Below are positions 1-9,545 of a stretch of 21,537 nt of DNA, piece after piece; positions within the stretch are counted from its first letter, which is position 1, and each line of letters opens with the position of its first letter. The DNA is from Porodaedalea pini (Eukaryota > Basidiomycota > Agaricomycetes > Hymenochaetales > Hymenochaetaceae): contig NBAY01000179.1 in the NCBI GenBank assembly GCA_002794775.1, positions 1 through 21,537 of the forward strand. Reading direction: 5' to 3'. Under the pieces are notes generated by a model. That model saw nothing but the letters and a program-made list of their open reading frames with translations, was not told the origin of the DNA and searched no databases. The position numbers and the translations under genes are program-made.

Positions 1-444
1 ATACTCATTGGCCTTCAATTATATGATATATTGATTCTCTTTCTTTAAAGCAAGGGCCTTCCATCTCGCTCTCTTCTTGTCATTCGCTTTATGCATGGGC
101 TCAAGAACAAGATGGCGAAGCAGGGAGATGTTTCTACATCTGCCTGTGCTGTAACTTACAGTGATATGTTTGCACTTCACAGAGCATGCATCAGTGGTGA
201 GCAGTTGTCCAATGCACAAAGGCGTTCAGGGACCATCAGATATGTATGTTTTTGAGTTTTTGATCAGTTTTTTTTTTGCATTTGTTTTTACTGAAGCAAA
301 TTCTAGTGTGTATATCTTTTTGCCTGGCTCTTGCTAGAGTGTCTTAATGAGACCCTGAGTCTCAACTTTACTAACATTGACATGACTTCACATGAGTGTC
401 TTTTTTTGAATCTGGTTATCATTTTTTTCTTACATCATTTTCCA
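1..444. other. AT-rich stretch without a recognised gene
   Basis: No protein family is recognised. A 66-residue open frame on the minus strand (19-219) has a basic, cysteine-containing composition but no motif I can name. The last 100 bases or so precede the tyrosine recombinase relic and may hold an upstream exon of it: a possible GT donor lies near 415, and a pyrimidine-rich run ending in CAG lies just before 445. Confidence 0.4.
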
Positions 445-994
445 GTCTCAAAGTTCACTGTCACTCTAGACACCAGGAAGAATGTGCAGACTGGGGGCTG
501 CCAGTGAATGGTTCTCCATGCCAATGATCTGGACCTTATCATCTGCCCTGTCAGGGCTCTACTTCGTGTTGTTGGCCTTTATAAGTGTGAGGCAAACACC
601 TCAGGTCCCCTTTTCCTGGCTGTCGATAACACAGGAAAAGTTGATCCTTCAAAATGATTGGTATTTCTTTTTCTCTCTTTTCTTTTATTCTACTCACTGT
701 CTTTTTCAGATTTCCTCAACTCTCAGTCACATGCTCAACAAGGATCTTCAGTCTCTTCTCTATAAGAGATAGGCTGCATTTGGAACTCATTCCTTTCATC
801 GAGGTGGATGCCAGTTTTGGATGAAGTACAGAGGCTGGACTCCTGATATGGTTGCTGCTTGGGGTGGCTGGTCTCAGCAGGAGGCAGTGACAATGTATTG
901 CTATTTCTTTTCTCCTGAGGATAACTATGACTTTGTAGCAGACTATGACAAAGTAGGGCTCCCTCTTGCTAAGCATCAGCACATCTCTCTCTAG
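445..994 (+). pseudogene. Tyrosine recombinase (Crypton-like) C-terminal relic
   Basis: This is the catalytic C-terminal part of a tyrosine recombinase of the kind carried by fungal Crypton-like elements. The first exon reads DTRKNVQTG, then LHANDLDLIICPVRAL and GPLFLAVDNTGK, the usual core layout of these proteins. A short intron probably ends at the CAG near 715. The second part contains FGTHSFHRGGCQFW, AAWGGWSQQEAVTMY and a possible nucleophile tyrosine in MYCYFF. In relatives the HxxR box reads HCFRRGG; here the arginine position is histidine, so the site is damaged. In-frame stops lie at 505-507 (TGA), 655-657 (TGA) and 770-772 (TAG). The frame ends at TAG 992-994. The N-terminal DNA-binding part is not seen. 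It converges on the minus-strand gene ending at 1094. Family call firm, subfamily less so. Confidence 0.72.
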
Positions 995-1093
995 TTGTCT
1001 TGCTTCTGGATAGATTACTATATTGACATATGTAATTCAACCACTTGTTTATATAATTGATAGTTCTTGTACAATAACTCTTTCAAGTCACTT

Positions 1094-2476
1094 CTATCTA
1101 CTAGCAATTTTCTTACCAATCCAGTACCAGTGACCCTTTGGAAATGCCTTATCCCACTTTGCTTGAGAAAACTCACCATTTTCAAAGTACTTTGCATCTC
1201 TCTTCTCAAGCACAATGTGCTCCTGCCAAAGAGCTTCCTAAATCTCAAAATTATTCTTCTCCCCCCAAACCTCCTGCCATCTTCCCTCTAGATAATATGC
1301 CTTTGTCTGTTCCTCCATGATTGCACTGTCACAATATCGAATCATGAAATCAGCAACTTCATTGAATGAGAAGAGCTCATCATCCTCTGTAGGGTTCCAT
1401 CCTCCTGGACCAGTGGTCTTTGTTAAATCGCACTTGAAGAACCTGGTGAAGCAGTCCATATCACTAGAAAAGTCATTGACATAGGCATCAAAGACTTTTC
1501 TAGAGAAGATAAAGTAAGTAAATTAAATATATTTAAAAAAATAGCTAGAATAAATCAGCACTTACTTGTGATGTAAAATCTTCATCTTGACACGTTTCCA
1601 TGGCTCAGGTCCCATGGATCAAAAGTGCTTTTCGTAGAAGTCGATCTGGTCTGAGATGCCCTGCTGGATTACTGCCATCAACCCCTTTGCCTTGTCAAGA
1701 TCACTGACATCCATCCTCAGTGCAGAGGACAGCTGAGAGGATGAGGCTGAAGTAGGGAGAGATGATGAGGCCCTAGGTGTTGAGATGGGCACAGGAGGAG
1801 ATGTAGAGATACTGATAGGCCCCCCCCCAGACTGAAGGAGCTGAGTGGCATCAAGGGCTTCCATGTCAGGATTGCCTGCTGCAGTGACAGGCTCATCTAA
1901 ATAAAATAGAATGAGGTTTGTTTTTGTTTCAAGAAGGCACTCAAGCTACTCACCTTCGTTTCCAAATGCATATGGCTCCTGATTATCCCATTTCTCATAT
2001 CCAGAGAGCATCAGATCATACTGCCTGTCCTGAATCTGCTGCCAGGTGGGATCAAGGAGTGGCTTCACTTCACCAGCATCCTCTGACAGACTCATGGCTA
2101 GAGAAGCCGAGAGATCTATCTTTAGATAGGTGGCTAGTGCCTGGCAGAGAACCTCCTTCCTGACAGAAAGGCTCTTGATGGCCTTGATCCCACTGATCTG
2201 GAGTGATTCCTCATTGATCGCACGGGCCCAGAGTTTGAGCTGCTCGAGGTTTGCAGCTTTGAGCTGAAAAGCATCCACAGGCAGATCAAAAGCACAGTGT
2301 GAGGACATGATGAGAATGAGTAGGAGAAAGTCTTGAGCTGTTTTCTGAAGCTTCAAGGCCAAGTATGTGTTGAGGTAGCAGGAGTGAGAAAAGTCATCGC
2401 TGCAATTCGTGATACTCAGATATGACCAAATAAGTACATATTTTTCATGCTCTGCTATGGCTTTCGCTGTCAGCAG
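1094..2476 (-). pseudogene. Decayed three-exon gene with SAP-like segment, function unknown
   Basis: One reading frame runs through three exons joined by good GT-AG introns (1897-1953 and 1500-1565). It is broken only by TGA at 1619-1621 and TAG at 1238-1240. Exon 1 is open from about 2476 with no clear ATG, so the 5' end is missing. It carries a segment around SVRKEVLCQALATYL that resembles a SAP-type DNA-binding helix-turn-helix. A Ser/Pro-rich linker follows (SISTSPPVPISTP). The C-terminal part is aromatic and charged, with KWDKAFPKGHWYWIGKK just before the terminal TAG at 1094-1096. Similar proteins are, to my recollection, common and repetitive in agaricomycetes, but I cannot name a function. 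The convergent tyrosine recombinase relic suggests the two may belong to one mobile element; that is inference. Confidence 0.6.
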
Positions 2477-2720
2477 CTATCCAACAGTACACAATCAGCC
2501 ATGCTATTCGCACTATTCATACACGAACTCATCCACTCTTTGATCATGGAAACCATATTGACTCGCAAGCATCACATTCACATGTAGTACATTGTACCCT
2601 TCAACTCCTCGTGAACACCCCTTCCCCACAGTGCCTCCGCCTTCTTCACAATCTCCTTTGGCGGTACTTTGCTCTCCTTGCTTCCTTTGATTGGAGGCAG
2701 GATCTTGTGAAGATAGAGCT

Positions 2721-2762
2721 GAGCACGCTCACATTGGTCAGACCGTGCATGTGAGCGTGCTC
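2721..2762. repeat. Hairpin: 14-bp perfect inverted repeat
   Basis: Arms 2721-2734 (GAGCACGCTCACAT) and 2749-2762 are exact reverse complements around a 14-base loop, which itself contains GGTC-A-GACC. It sits in the PIWI C-terminal segment of the Argonaute relic. There the residues normally found before the CERA-type motif have been replaced. Confidence 0.9.
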
Positions 2763-3115
2763 GGCTCTAACACTTTCAGATGCAGGCGCCCACAGGTGGC
2801 TGACATCGTTGATACCTTGCTGGAGGTCATCCGCAGAAAACTTGTTCTCGTCATAAAGCACAGTGTAATGCGTCGCCCACACCATCCCCTGTGTCGCAGA
2901 ATGCGCCTGCAGGTAGAAATCGAAGTCACATATGCCGGTCACACCCTGGTCGACAACGGTCCCAGCCTTCGAGTTCGTTGTCTGGTCTGCATCCTGAGCC
3001 CGAGTCAGATAGAAGCAGGTGCGGTGACCCTTGCCGCAGATCACAAATGTAACCTTCGGCTTGTAATCCGCGAGGTCACGGAACGCCTTCTTCATTTCGC
3101 CAACCTCAGCCTTCA

Positions 3116-3143
3116 TGACATCCTGGCCCGGGCCAGGATGTCA
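3116..3143. repeat. 28-bp perfect palindrome
   Basis: Bases 3116-3143 equal their own reverse complement, with CCTGGCCCGGGCCAGG at the centre. It immediately follows the RGGV residue block of the Argonaute relic. It replaces the usual SEGQ-type continuation and shifts the frame. Confidence 0.95.
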
Positions 3144-4882
3144 AAACGCCTCCACGGAAAATGACGATATGTTCAGGCAGCGCCTTCATGTGCTTCCTAT
3201 ACTCCTTGAGCCGTTCAATTATCATGTTCTTGGCATTCGTGATCATCTGTCAATATCATTGTCAGCGGTAAGATCAGAATGCAATGCGAAGTGTGCACTG
3301 ACCTCCTTCCTGTACTCCTGAAGAGAAACACTCGCCGGGTACTGCATAAAGCTCATGTCGCAACTCACTGCAACAGCGGCAATTGTCGGTGTTTCCCTGA
3401 TGCATCCTGTGCCTGGGTGCGTGACATCCATTCCCACTAACATCGTGTTCTGTAGCCATTTCAGAGATCCCGACTCCAATGTGTGGTTCAGTCTGCCTAG
3501 CTTCGCGTTCAACTTGAGTGCCAGATTAGTCATGTGCTGGTCCTGACCCTCCTTTTCTCGTATGTTTGACATCAGGGCACATAGAGCCTGACATCCGAGG
3601 ACGGTGTCGAACATCGTCTTCAGCCCCCAGTGTAGATGTGCAGGTCCTTGTTAGAGACAAGCGTGAGGACCATCTTCGGCTTACCCAGGAACGAGTTCAG
3701 AGCTCTTGAAACCGCATGCAGAGCTCGATCTCAGAATGGATCATCTGAAGTCGCTCACGCACTTCGTAGTTTGTGCTGACTTTGCTGACTTGCAAGCCAC
3801 AAGAATGACATTTGGCAAGGAGAGGGCATCAATCACTTCACAAAGTGCGACGTCGGAGTTGCTGCTGAAATCTCCGGTCCACCATCGCGCAGGACAAGTA
3901 CGGCCAGATGTGTGAGCTGTGCGGCCTTTGCGAAATGGATACCTCGAGTCGTCCAAGACCTATTGACCACGGCCAGCTGACCCGACCAATAAAATTACGT
4001 TCGGCGCGCCGAAACAACCGCCATGTCCAGCGAGGTCTTGATACCGAAGCTTGCCATCGGTGGTGTGTTTGACTCAAATCCGAGCAGGCGGAGGCCTTTG
4101 ACGGTCAAGGTCTGGGCGTTTGCTGCGGGCATCTTTACAATTGGCCGCGCACAGAGAGGCGCTCTCCCCCCAACGAGTTTAGCTCATCTGCAAAGACACT
4201 GCCAACTTTGATCCTGCAAATTTCTGCTGGGACGAAAACGTCGTTGTCCTTCATCCCAGTGTTCACGACAGGCAGGTCATCCGCATGCTTTCAGAGAAAT
4301 CCCAAACTCTATGGATGCAGTTTAGTTAAGTCATAGGTTTATATGAATGATTCCGAATGACTCACTCTTCTGGAAGTATTTTTCGCAGTCGCGGATGGAT
4401 CCCAAAGCCCCCGATAGTGCTGCGCCTTCGGTAACCAAGATCGTTCGTCATCACCCTTACTTTCCCGAAGGACTTCTGCAGATGCACCGCTCCTTTTGCG
4501 ACTGACGAAGGAACTTGAGCAGGAACTCGAGCATCGCATTGCTCAAGTGGTCTCGTGGCACATAGAATGCACTCATGCACATATTGACGTTGACGTTCAC
4601 CGCGAGCGACTTGTAGACCAGGCGGACTGTCGCAGAGAATCCATTGACCACTGCGAGACCGGCCCTCACACGAGAACCCCTCCCCTGACTCCGACTCCGA
4701 GTCTGGTGCGAAGTAGTAAGCATGTTTTCCTGATGCACACACGCCTGTGTGTGAGCCGCATGCGATGTCGCGATTAGATTGAAGGCAGACAAGATTGGGG
4801 GATCGGGTTGTTTTGCAGGTGGGGTCTTCGCGGCGCAGGAAACTAAGAATTTGCAAGCACATTAAATGAATGTTAGACGTAC

Positions 4883-5040
4883 CGAGCCGCGCCGCCGACC
4901 GACTTCAGTTCCCCTTCCTTAGGACCAACTAGAGTCACGGCGTACCGGCGTATCGCAATAAGCTGACGAGTGCCATCGAGCACGATCCTGCAGGCAGACG
5001 ATCCCGCAGGCAGATAGGGCCCAACCTCCTTCGACTTTTT
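4883..5040 (-). pseudogene. Coding remnant upstream of the Argonaute relic
   Basis: Just upstream of the 4843-4882 intron the minus strand reads EVGPYLPAGSSACRIV, then IAIRRYAVTLVGPKEGE and ends KSVGGAARY at the donor. Splice position and strand place it as an upstream exon of the Argonaute relic, in the N-terminal domain. I cannot match it with certainty to the ArgoN consensus. A stop lies directly upstream of the readable block. Confidence 0.4.
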
Positions 5041-5864
5041 TCAGACGGCCCGATGAATGACATGCTTCCGATTTGTTGAGGAGTTGTCCATGTTGCTTCA
5101 GAATGAAGAATGGCTTGAGAGAGTGTGAGTGCGGAGTGAGGCCGGCGTTTTCGACTTCATCGATTTTCGTCGATCTCCCCCGCACCCCCGCACGTGCACG
5201 TGCATGCACACACACTGAAAAAAGAAAAGAAAAGAAAAAAAACCGGTGCCGGTTGTTGGGGGCACGTGGCATGTGCCGCGCTTGGTTAAGTGGCGTGGAT
5301 CGGCACGCCCCCCTTTGGCAAGCGAGCTCACGTGCGCTCGCGTCTCTTGAGAGACGGCTTAGGTCAGCGAGCCCCACCGGACGCGCGTCTCTCGTGAATC
5401 AAAAGCAGAAAGAAAAGAAGAGACACGTCGGTCAAAATAGGAAACTTTCCAGGACGTGTGTCAAAACTCAAGTCAGGCGAGGAACAGCCATCAGCAGCAC
5501 GAGAGTCTATGCGCCGCTCTCTATTAGCCGCACCTTGGGCTTGGCCACACTTGACGATGAGACAGAGACAGATTGGCAGACTAAAGCACGGATGTATCCA
5601 TAGAGAGCTGTGATGCGCGCCTGCAAAGTGTGCTGTGATCCGTGATTCGGCGATCAGGCCATGCAAGTCCATCGGAGAATAAACTGGTTCGAACGCTTTG
5701 GGCTGCGCACGGCAACAGTCGTGGAGACTGTGAAAGGAAAGAAAGGGGACGCATGTTGTCGACGCATATGTTCGTGATTCTGACGCGACTCGAGCAGCTT
5801 CACACGATGCGACACATTCTCGCCATTCCACTCTTCGTCTCTATCCACCACTACACTCGACGCA
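5041..5864. other. Gene-free spacer with simple sequence
   Basis: No gene is recognised. There is a purine run (AAAGAAAAGAAAAGAAAAAA, about 5220-5240) and an alternating CACGTGCACGTGCATGCACACACAC tract just before it (split at about 5191-5216). The last 60 bases are pyrimidine-rich with CCACCACTACACTCGACGCA leading to the ATG at 5865. That is typical of a fungal core promoter and 5' leader for the dehydrogenase pseudogene. Long open frames here (5073-5603 +, 4919-5377 -) overlap each other and look like GC-driven chance. Confidence 0.4.
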
Positions 5865-6849
5865 ATGACGCCTACGGTCGCTATCGTTGCTGCTGGTGCG
5901 ATGGGCGGCTCTTGGGCATCTGGTCAGTGTAGGCCGCTGCACGGTGTACACAACTCTCGCTGGAAGATCTCCAGCGACGGTCGAATGTGCTCAAAACGCC
6001 GGTATGGTTGACCTGTCCATTGCTGACCTGACCTGTCGTGCCGAATGGGTCTTGAGTGTCCTCCCTCCAAGCGAGGCGCATCACTTTGCCGAGTCCTTCC
6101 TCGCTGGCTGCATGCTCTCAGCCCGGCACCTCAACCACGGGAAGGTCAACCCGTGTGTTCGTCGACTGCAATGCGGTCTCTCCTGCCACCACACGCAGCA
6201 TCTCTTCTCTTTTCTCGGGAACTGGAATCGCATTCCTCGACGCGGGCATCATAGGCGGTCCACCGAGGGAGGGGTGCAATCCCACTATCTATGCGAGCGC
6301 CGACGCTGCCGACGCGTTCGAGCGCTTCAATGAGCTTGGACTCAAGGTGCGCACGTTGCGCGATGAAGATGGTGTGGAAGGCGGCGGGGAGGGTGATGCG
6401 AGAGTGCTGAAGATGTCGTATGCGGTACGTCGTGCTCATTCTGTTTGCCTGTCATTCGATCCATACTAATTTGTTCGATTGTATAGGGAATCACGGAGGG
6501 TGTAACAGGTCAGGCTGTGTCATCAAGCTAGAATACCACAGCTAACGACAATGCGTAGGCCTTTTTTCCTCTATGATCCTCGTTGTGCCCTTCAAGTTCT
6601 CTTCCTTATACACTTTCAAAGATCCGATATCTCCTGACGACGTCGTCCCAGCCCCCAGCCGCATGCGTCCTCGCCACGCACTGCTTCTGTCCTCCTCTCT
6701 GAGCTGTCGTTCAGCCAGCCAGTCCTTCTCAAGCGTATCGGAATGAGCGTCCCACCGATGATCTCCACCGCATACCGCTGGGTTGGTGAGATGGAGGAGA
6801 TCGCTGTTTATCGATGCAGGGCTATGCTCGGGTTCAAATCTGCAAGTCA
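5865..6849 (+). pseudogene. NAD(P)-binding 6-phosphogluconate/hydroxyisobutyrate dehydrogenase-like protein with DUF1932
   Basis: The family couples an N-terminal Rossmann fold to a helical DUF1932 C-terminal domain and belongs to the beta-hydroxyacid dehydrogenase group; substrates of the fungal members are unclear. It opens MTPTVAIVAAGAMGG, a nucleotide-binding GxGxxG-like start. It then shifts frame by about 5900 to TVYTTLAGRSPATV and EWVLSVLPPSEAHHFAE. It shifts again at about 6105-6115 to VFVDCNAVSPATT, GIAFLDAGIIGGPPREG and LKMSYA. Two introns follow (6425-6486 and about 6509-6560), giving GITEGVTGLFSSMIL. The DUF1932 part is then seen in pieces: ELSFSQPVLLKRIGM and ISTAYRWVGEMEEI. The two frameshifts before the first intron, and broken frames after the second, make it a pseudogene. 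The start ATG and a plausible leader are still present. Confidence 0.78.
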
Positions 6850-7259
6850 TCCGGATGCGATCTCGGAACGTGCGATAATGTCGATTAATTTGCAGTATCG
6901 GATGTGTACGTTATGTTCGTAAAGCCCAAGCGGCTTGGTGGCTTTATAGTTGGGGTGAAAGCGCCCGAGGAAGTGTGGACCTTAATGATGGCGACCAAGT
7001 TGGTGTATAAATCGGTCGCGTAAGTAAGTACCCACTTGATCACAGGAAGGAAATCGTGCTCGCCGAACCATCAAATGTACCACCAGTCGAGCCGAAGCAG
7101 ACATGCCTGAGGTTATTGTGAGTCTAGGCTTCTTCCTATCGATGGAGAAGTACATTCTCTGCAGTCCGAGCAAGTTGTCCAGCTGTGCACCAATGGTGAG
7201 AGTTGCCAGCTGTATGCGACCGGCGTTGTCTCTGTCGTCGATTTTTGCTGCAGAAGATG
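6850..7259. other. Unrecognised coding-like remains, cut by the transposon
   Basis: On the plus strand about 6903-7021 reads VMFVKPKRLGGFIVGVKAPEEVW and on to a GTAAGT donor at 7021, as an exon would. On the minus strand a frame from 7287 to 6982 reads DDRDNAGRIQLATL and LDNLLGLQRMYFSI. I recognise neither. The imperfect hairpin AAAGCCCAAGCGGCTTGGT lies near 6927. The stretch ends at the TA target site of the 5.24-kb transposon, so any gene here was interrupted. Confidence 0.3.
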
Positions 7260-7261
7260 TA

Positions 7262-7291
7262 AGGTAGACGAAAGTTAAACTCGACAAGCTG
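7262..7291 (+). repeat. Left terminal inverted repeat, 30 bp
   Basis: It starts AGGTAGACGAAAGTTAAACT and is identical over 30 bases to the reverse complement of 12470-12499. TA precedes it at 7260-7261. Confidence 0.95.
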
Positions 7292-7678
7292 TGACGCGCG
7301 TGGTGCTAACCTCACTTGCCTAATCTGGCTTCACACAACATCGACGAAACTGCCTCTTCAACTGGACACAAGATCAAAATTGAGCCTCACAGAGTTGTTG
7401 GGATTGCATTTATCTACAAACCTGTGTTTTTAAAATTTAGAAATAATAACTTTTGATGATGTTATAAGAAGAAAAAAGTTTTTTTGTTGCAAATGCATCA
7501 GATTTTACTTTGCAACAATCTGACAAACTTTTGAAATTTTGACCACAGAAGTTTGGCTGCTCTTGGCTAATTCTATATGACAAATAACTTCCATTTATAG
7601 TAGTTTTAGACAATTACTAATTGTGCATATCCTCAGCATTTTCTCCCCTTCGACACTGCCTTGCCGCAAAAAAGCACT
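7292..7678. promoter_or_regulatory. Transposon 5' non-coding region
   Basis: About 390 bases lie between the left repeat and the first transposase ATG. They are AT-rich, with AAATTTTGACC near 7536 and a pyrimidine-rich CATTTTCTCCCCTTCGACAC leader just before the ATG at 7679. A promoter is expected here; no defined element is identified. Confidence 0.35.
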
Positions 7679-8326
7679 ATGCCACACCGTTCAAACAAGG
7701 ATTACAACTGGATAAAGAATCTAACAAGCAGAAAGGAGCTTGTGAGCAGTTCATGATATATTTTGAAACATATACCAACCTGTATTTCCTGTCAGGCTGC
7801 AGAACAGGAACCGGTCGAGACAATCTATGTCTCAGATGGCAGTGTGGACGAGACAGAGCAGCCCAATAGCACAGATGACCACCTTTCAGTATCCAGCCAG
7901 GAGTCTGAGGATAGCAACTATGGAGCAGACCTTGACCGAGCAAGCCTTGTTGATGTTTCGGGTGCTAGGGCCTTCTTCCAGGTGCTTTCAGACGGGCTTG
8001 CAGTATGGACTTCTTGTTTGAAGGAGCGAGCCCAACCTTTCAAATACAACAAAGTTAGTCTGCCATCCCAGAAACCTGCACATACCATTAGAAACCAGAA
8101 AGCAAAGGTGAGGAAGGTGGAGGGGAAACTCTGAAACCAGGGATTTGCAGACATTCGAAGATTTTTTCAGCCTCGAGTGAAGTCTCAAGCTAGCAGTGCT
8201 GAACTTCCAGCCTCTGGTACTGATCTGGCTTCTGTCAATGAGGAAATTGAGCATGAAGAACGACGTACCAAGCATCCAGAGAAATGTGTGTGGCTGTCCA
8301 TTCCAGAGGAGGAGGAGGAGGAGGAG
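7679..8326 (+). pseudogene. Transposase N-terminal exons (broken)
   Basis: Exon 1 (7679-7741) starts MPHRSNKDYNWIKNLTSRKE. A 54-base intron (7742-7795, GTGAGC...TCAG) joins it in frame to exon 2, which reads PVETIYVSDGSVDE and continues through an acidic, Ser-rich stretch. TGA at 8132-8134 interrupts the frame; beyond it the same frame goes on as FADIRRFFQPRVKSQ and reaches a run of seven GAG codons (8306-8326). The start is chosen because it is the first ATG and the exon splices cleanly. The acidic N-terminus, the RFF-type motif and the Glu run match what I recall of this agaricomycete DDE transposase family. The continuation of the transposase is found after the second Glu run at 10477-10503, on the far side of the captured segment. 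Confidence 0.7.
8306..8326 (+). repeat. GAG tract (7 units), left edge of captured segment
   Basis: Seven GAG codons in the transposase frame. The sequence after the tract switches to Atf1-like coding (TWSSSAGFTDSL). A similar tract of nine GAG at 10477-10503 marks the far edge. Confidence 0.85.
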
Positions 8327-8512
8327 AACACATGGTCCTCCTCAGCCGGTTTCACAGACTCCCTGCGCACTGGCCCCCTTTCACCCGCCATGTTCACTGG
8401 CCATCGACCCGGCACAAGCCCTCAGATGCCTTCTCCAGTCAACAATAACCACTCGCCAACAGTCTCCACTCGTGCCAGAAACAGTGCCTCCGTCGACAAT
8501 GCAGACCGCTGA
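8327..8512 (+). pseudogene. Short Atf1-like fragment (first copy)
   Basis: Directly after the Glu run the frame reads WSSSAGFTDSLRTGPLSPAM (8333-8392) and FTGHRPG. This is the conserved N-terminal W-S-F-S-x-A-G-L-T-N-S-L-x-x-G-P-L-x-P-A-M block of agaricomycete Atf1-type bZIP factors. The same block appears better preserved at 9883 in the second copy, in the same orientation. The frame runs on through Asn/Ser/Pro-rich sequence to TGA at 8510-8512. No bZIP region is present. Confidence 0.65.
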
Positions 8513-9545
8513 AAGGTGACGGTACGGTCTACTGGCAGACTCGGACTTGGTTGAGTTTGGCCACTGGGGGTTCACTCTAGTGTGTCTGGTGGAGGGGATA
8601 GTGTTAGGAAGTGTAGGGAAGTGTAGGGGAATACTCGGGGCTAGGTGTCGACTTGAGGACGCGAGTACAAAGGACAACCGGCAAAATGTGCCTAAATGCA
8701 GTCGGAGAACAAAGAGCGACTACGATCTTGACAACCCGGGCTCGGAAACTCGTCAATGAAGACAGTAATCGAAACGATTCGTCGAGAAGATTCTGAATCT
8801 GAAAAGATCTCGAGATGCGGTGCAGAATTGACGGAGATATGGCAGTTGCACTGGTTGCGGCTGGCGGAACGCACGGAACTCCCGGAACCAAAAGCTATTT
8901 TTGTAGCTCTATGACGCGGGCTCGGAATCGTGCAAGAAAAGACAGTGTTCGAAAGCGATTTTTGACGAGATTAAGAATCTGAAGAGAGCTCGGGAAACGG
9001 TTAAGAACTGAGGGAGATATAGCGAAAGCAAGATTTGGCCGAAAATGGGACTCGAGATGGAACGGATGGAATGGACGGAACGACACTGAACGGCAACGGA
9101 GACGAGAACTAAAGACTGGGACTGACTCGGGGGAACTAAACTTGTATTTTTGAGACATTTACATGAGTGTTTAAATAACCAACAGAGGGTTGAGCCTCTG
9201 AGCGGCGTACAAAGGACACAAAGACAGACCGGAGGCTCTAGCCAAACAACACCAAATAGCCAGAACTCGGAGCCGTAACTCGAGAACATGAGTAATTAAG
9301 CTTTGGGAGGCTCGGAACAATACCAGATGTGACCCAAAACGGACTTCGGTGGCTCACCGGTGCAGAACCAAGCTGTATGCGTCGAGTTAATACTGCCAAA
9401 CACTGAAACTGTCCTGAAATGCGTCGGGGATACTTGTAAGACTGTCCTGAGTCGAGTCGAACCTAATAGAGCCGATTCCGAGGCCAGCGGCATTGGGATC
9501 TCCACACCGCAACCGCGCACAGGACACAAATCAGAACCTGCCTCC
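8513..9545. other. Non-coding part of captured segment with imperfect repeats
   Basis: No gene is recognised between the two Atf1-like pieces. Two blocks of about 170-230 bases (8738-8905 and 8919-9155) are imperfect direct repeats. Both start GGCTCGGAA, share AAGACAG, GAATCTGAA and GGAGATAT in the same order, and end in a TATTTTTG motif. GTACAAAGGACA occurs at about 8666 and 9208. The stretch may be promoter or 5' sequence captured with Atf1, or a decayed retroelement end. I cannot decide. Confidence 0.4.

Larger units (their letters stand above)
2578..4842 (-). pseudogene. Argonaute pseudogene (L1, PAZ, MID, PIWI)
   Basis: Argonaute proteins bind small RNAs and slice matching transcripts in RNA silencing. 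Reading down the minus strand, linker L1/DUF1785 shows NVNVNMCMSAFYVP (about 4590) and LGYRRRSTIGGFG. The end of PAZ shows DLPVVNTGMKDNDVFVPAE (about 4270-4210). L2/MID remains lie at about 4150-3650. PIWI shows TVLGCQALCALM, GMDVTHPGTG (first catalytic Asp at 3426-3428), HIVIFRGGV and WATHYTVLYDEN (His at 2868-2870). The natural end GTMYYM with TGA at 2578-2580 is kept. The second catalytic Asp (RDGV in relatives) is glycine here (3151-3153). Many frameshifts and stops scatter the domains over all three frames. Two introns remain recognisable: one at about 4310-4365 between L1 and PAZ, one at 4843-4882. This is therefore a DNA-level copy that can no longer make a slicer. Confidence 0.85.

Noticed and set aside
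1067..1320. Two short plus-strand frames
   Set aside because: Antisense to the C-terminal exon of the minus-strand gene, whose frame is continuous and has protein-like composition.
5073..5603. 176-residue plus-strand frame
   Set aside because: Crosses simple purine and CA/CG tracts, overlaps an equally long antisense frame and matches no family.
7677..7943. 88-residue minus-strand frame over transposase exons
   Set aside because: Runs antisense through a well-supported spliced start of the transposase.
8177..8512. Separate small gene of 111 residues
   Set aside because: It is the continuation of the transposase exon after the TGA at 8132, running into the captured Atf1-like piece.
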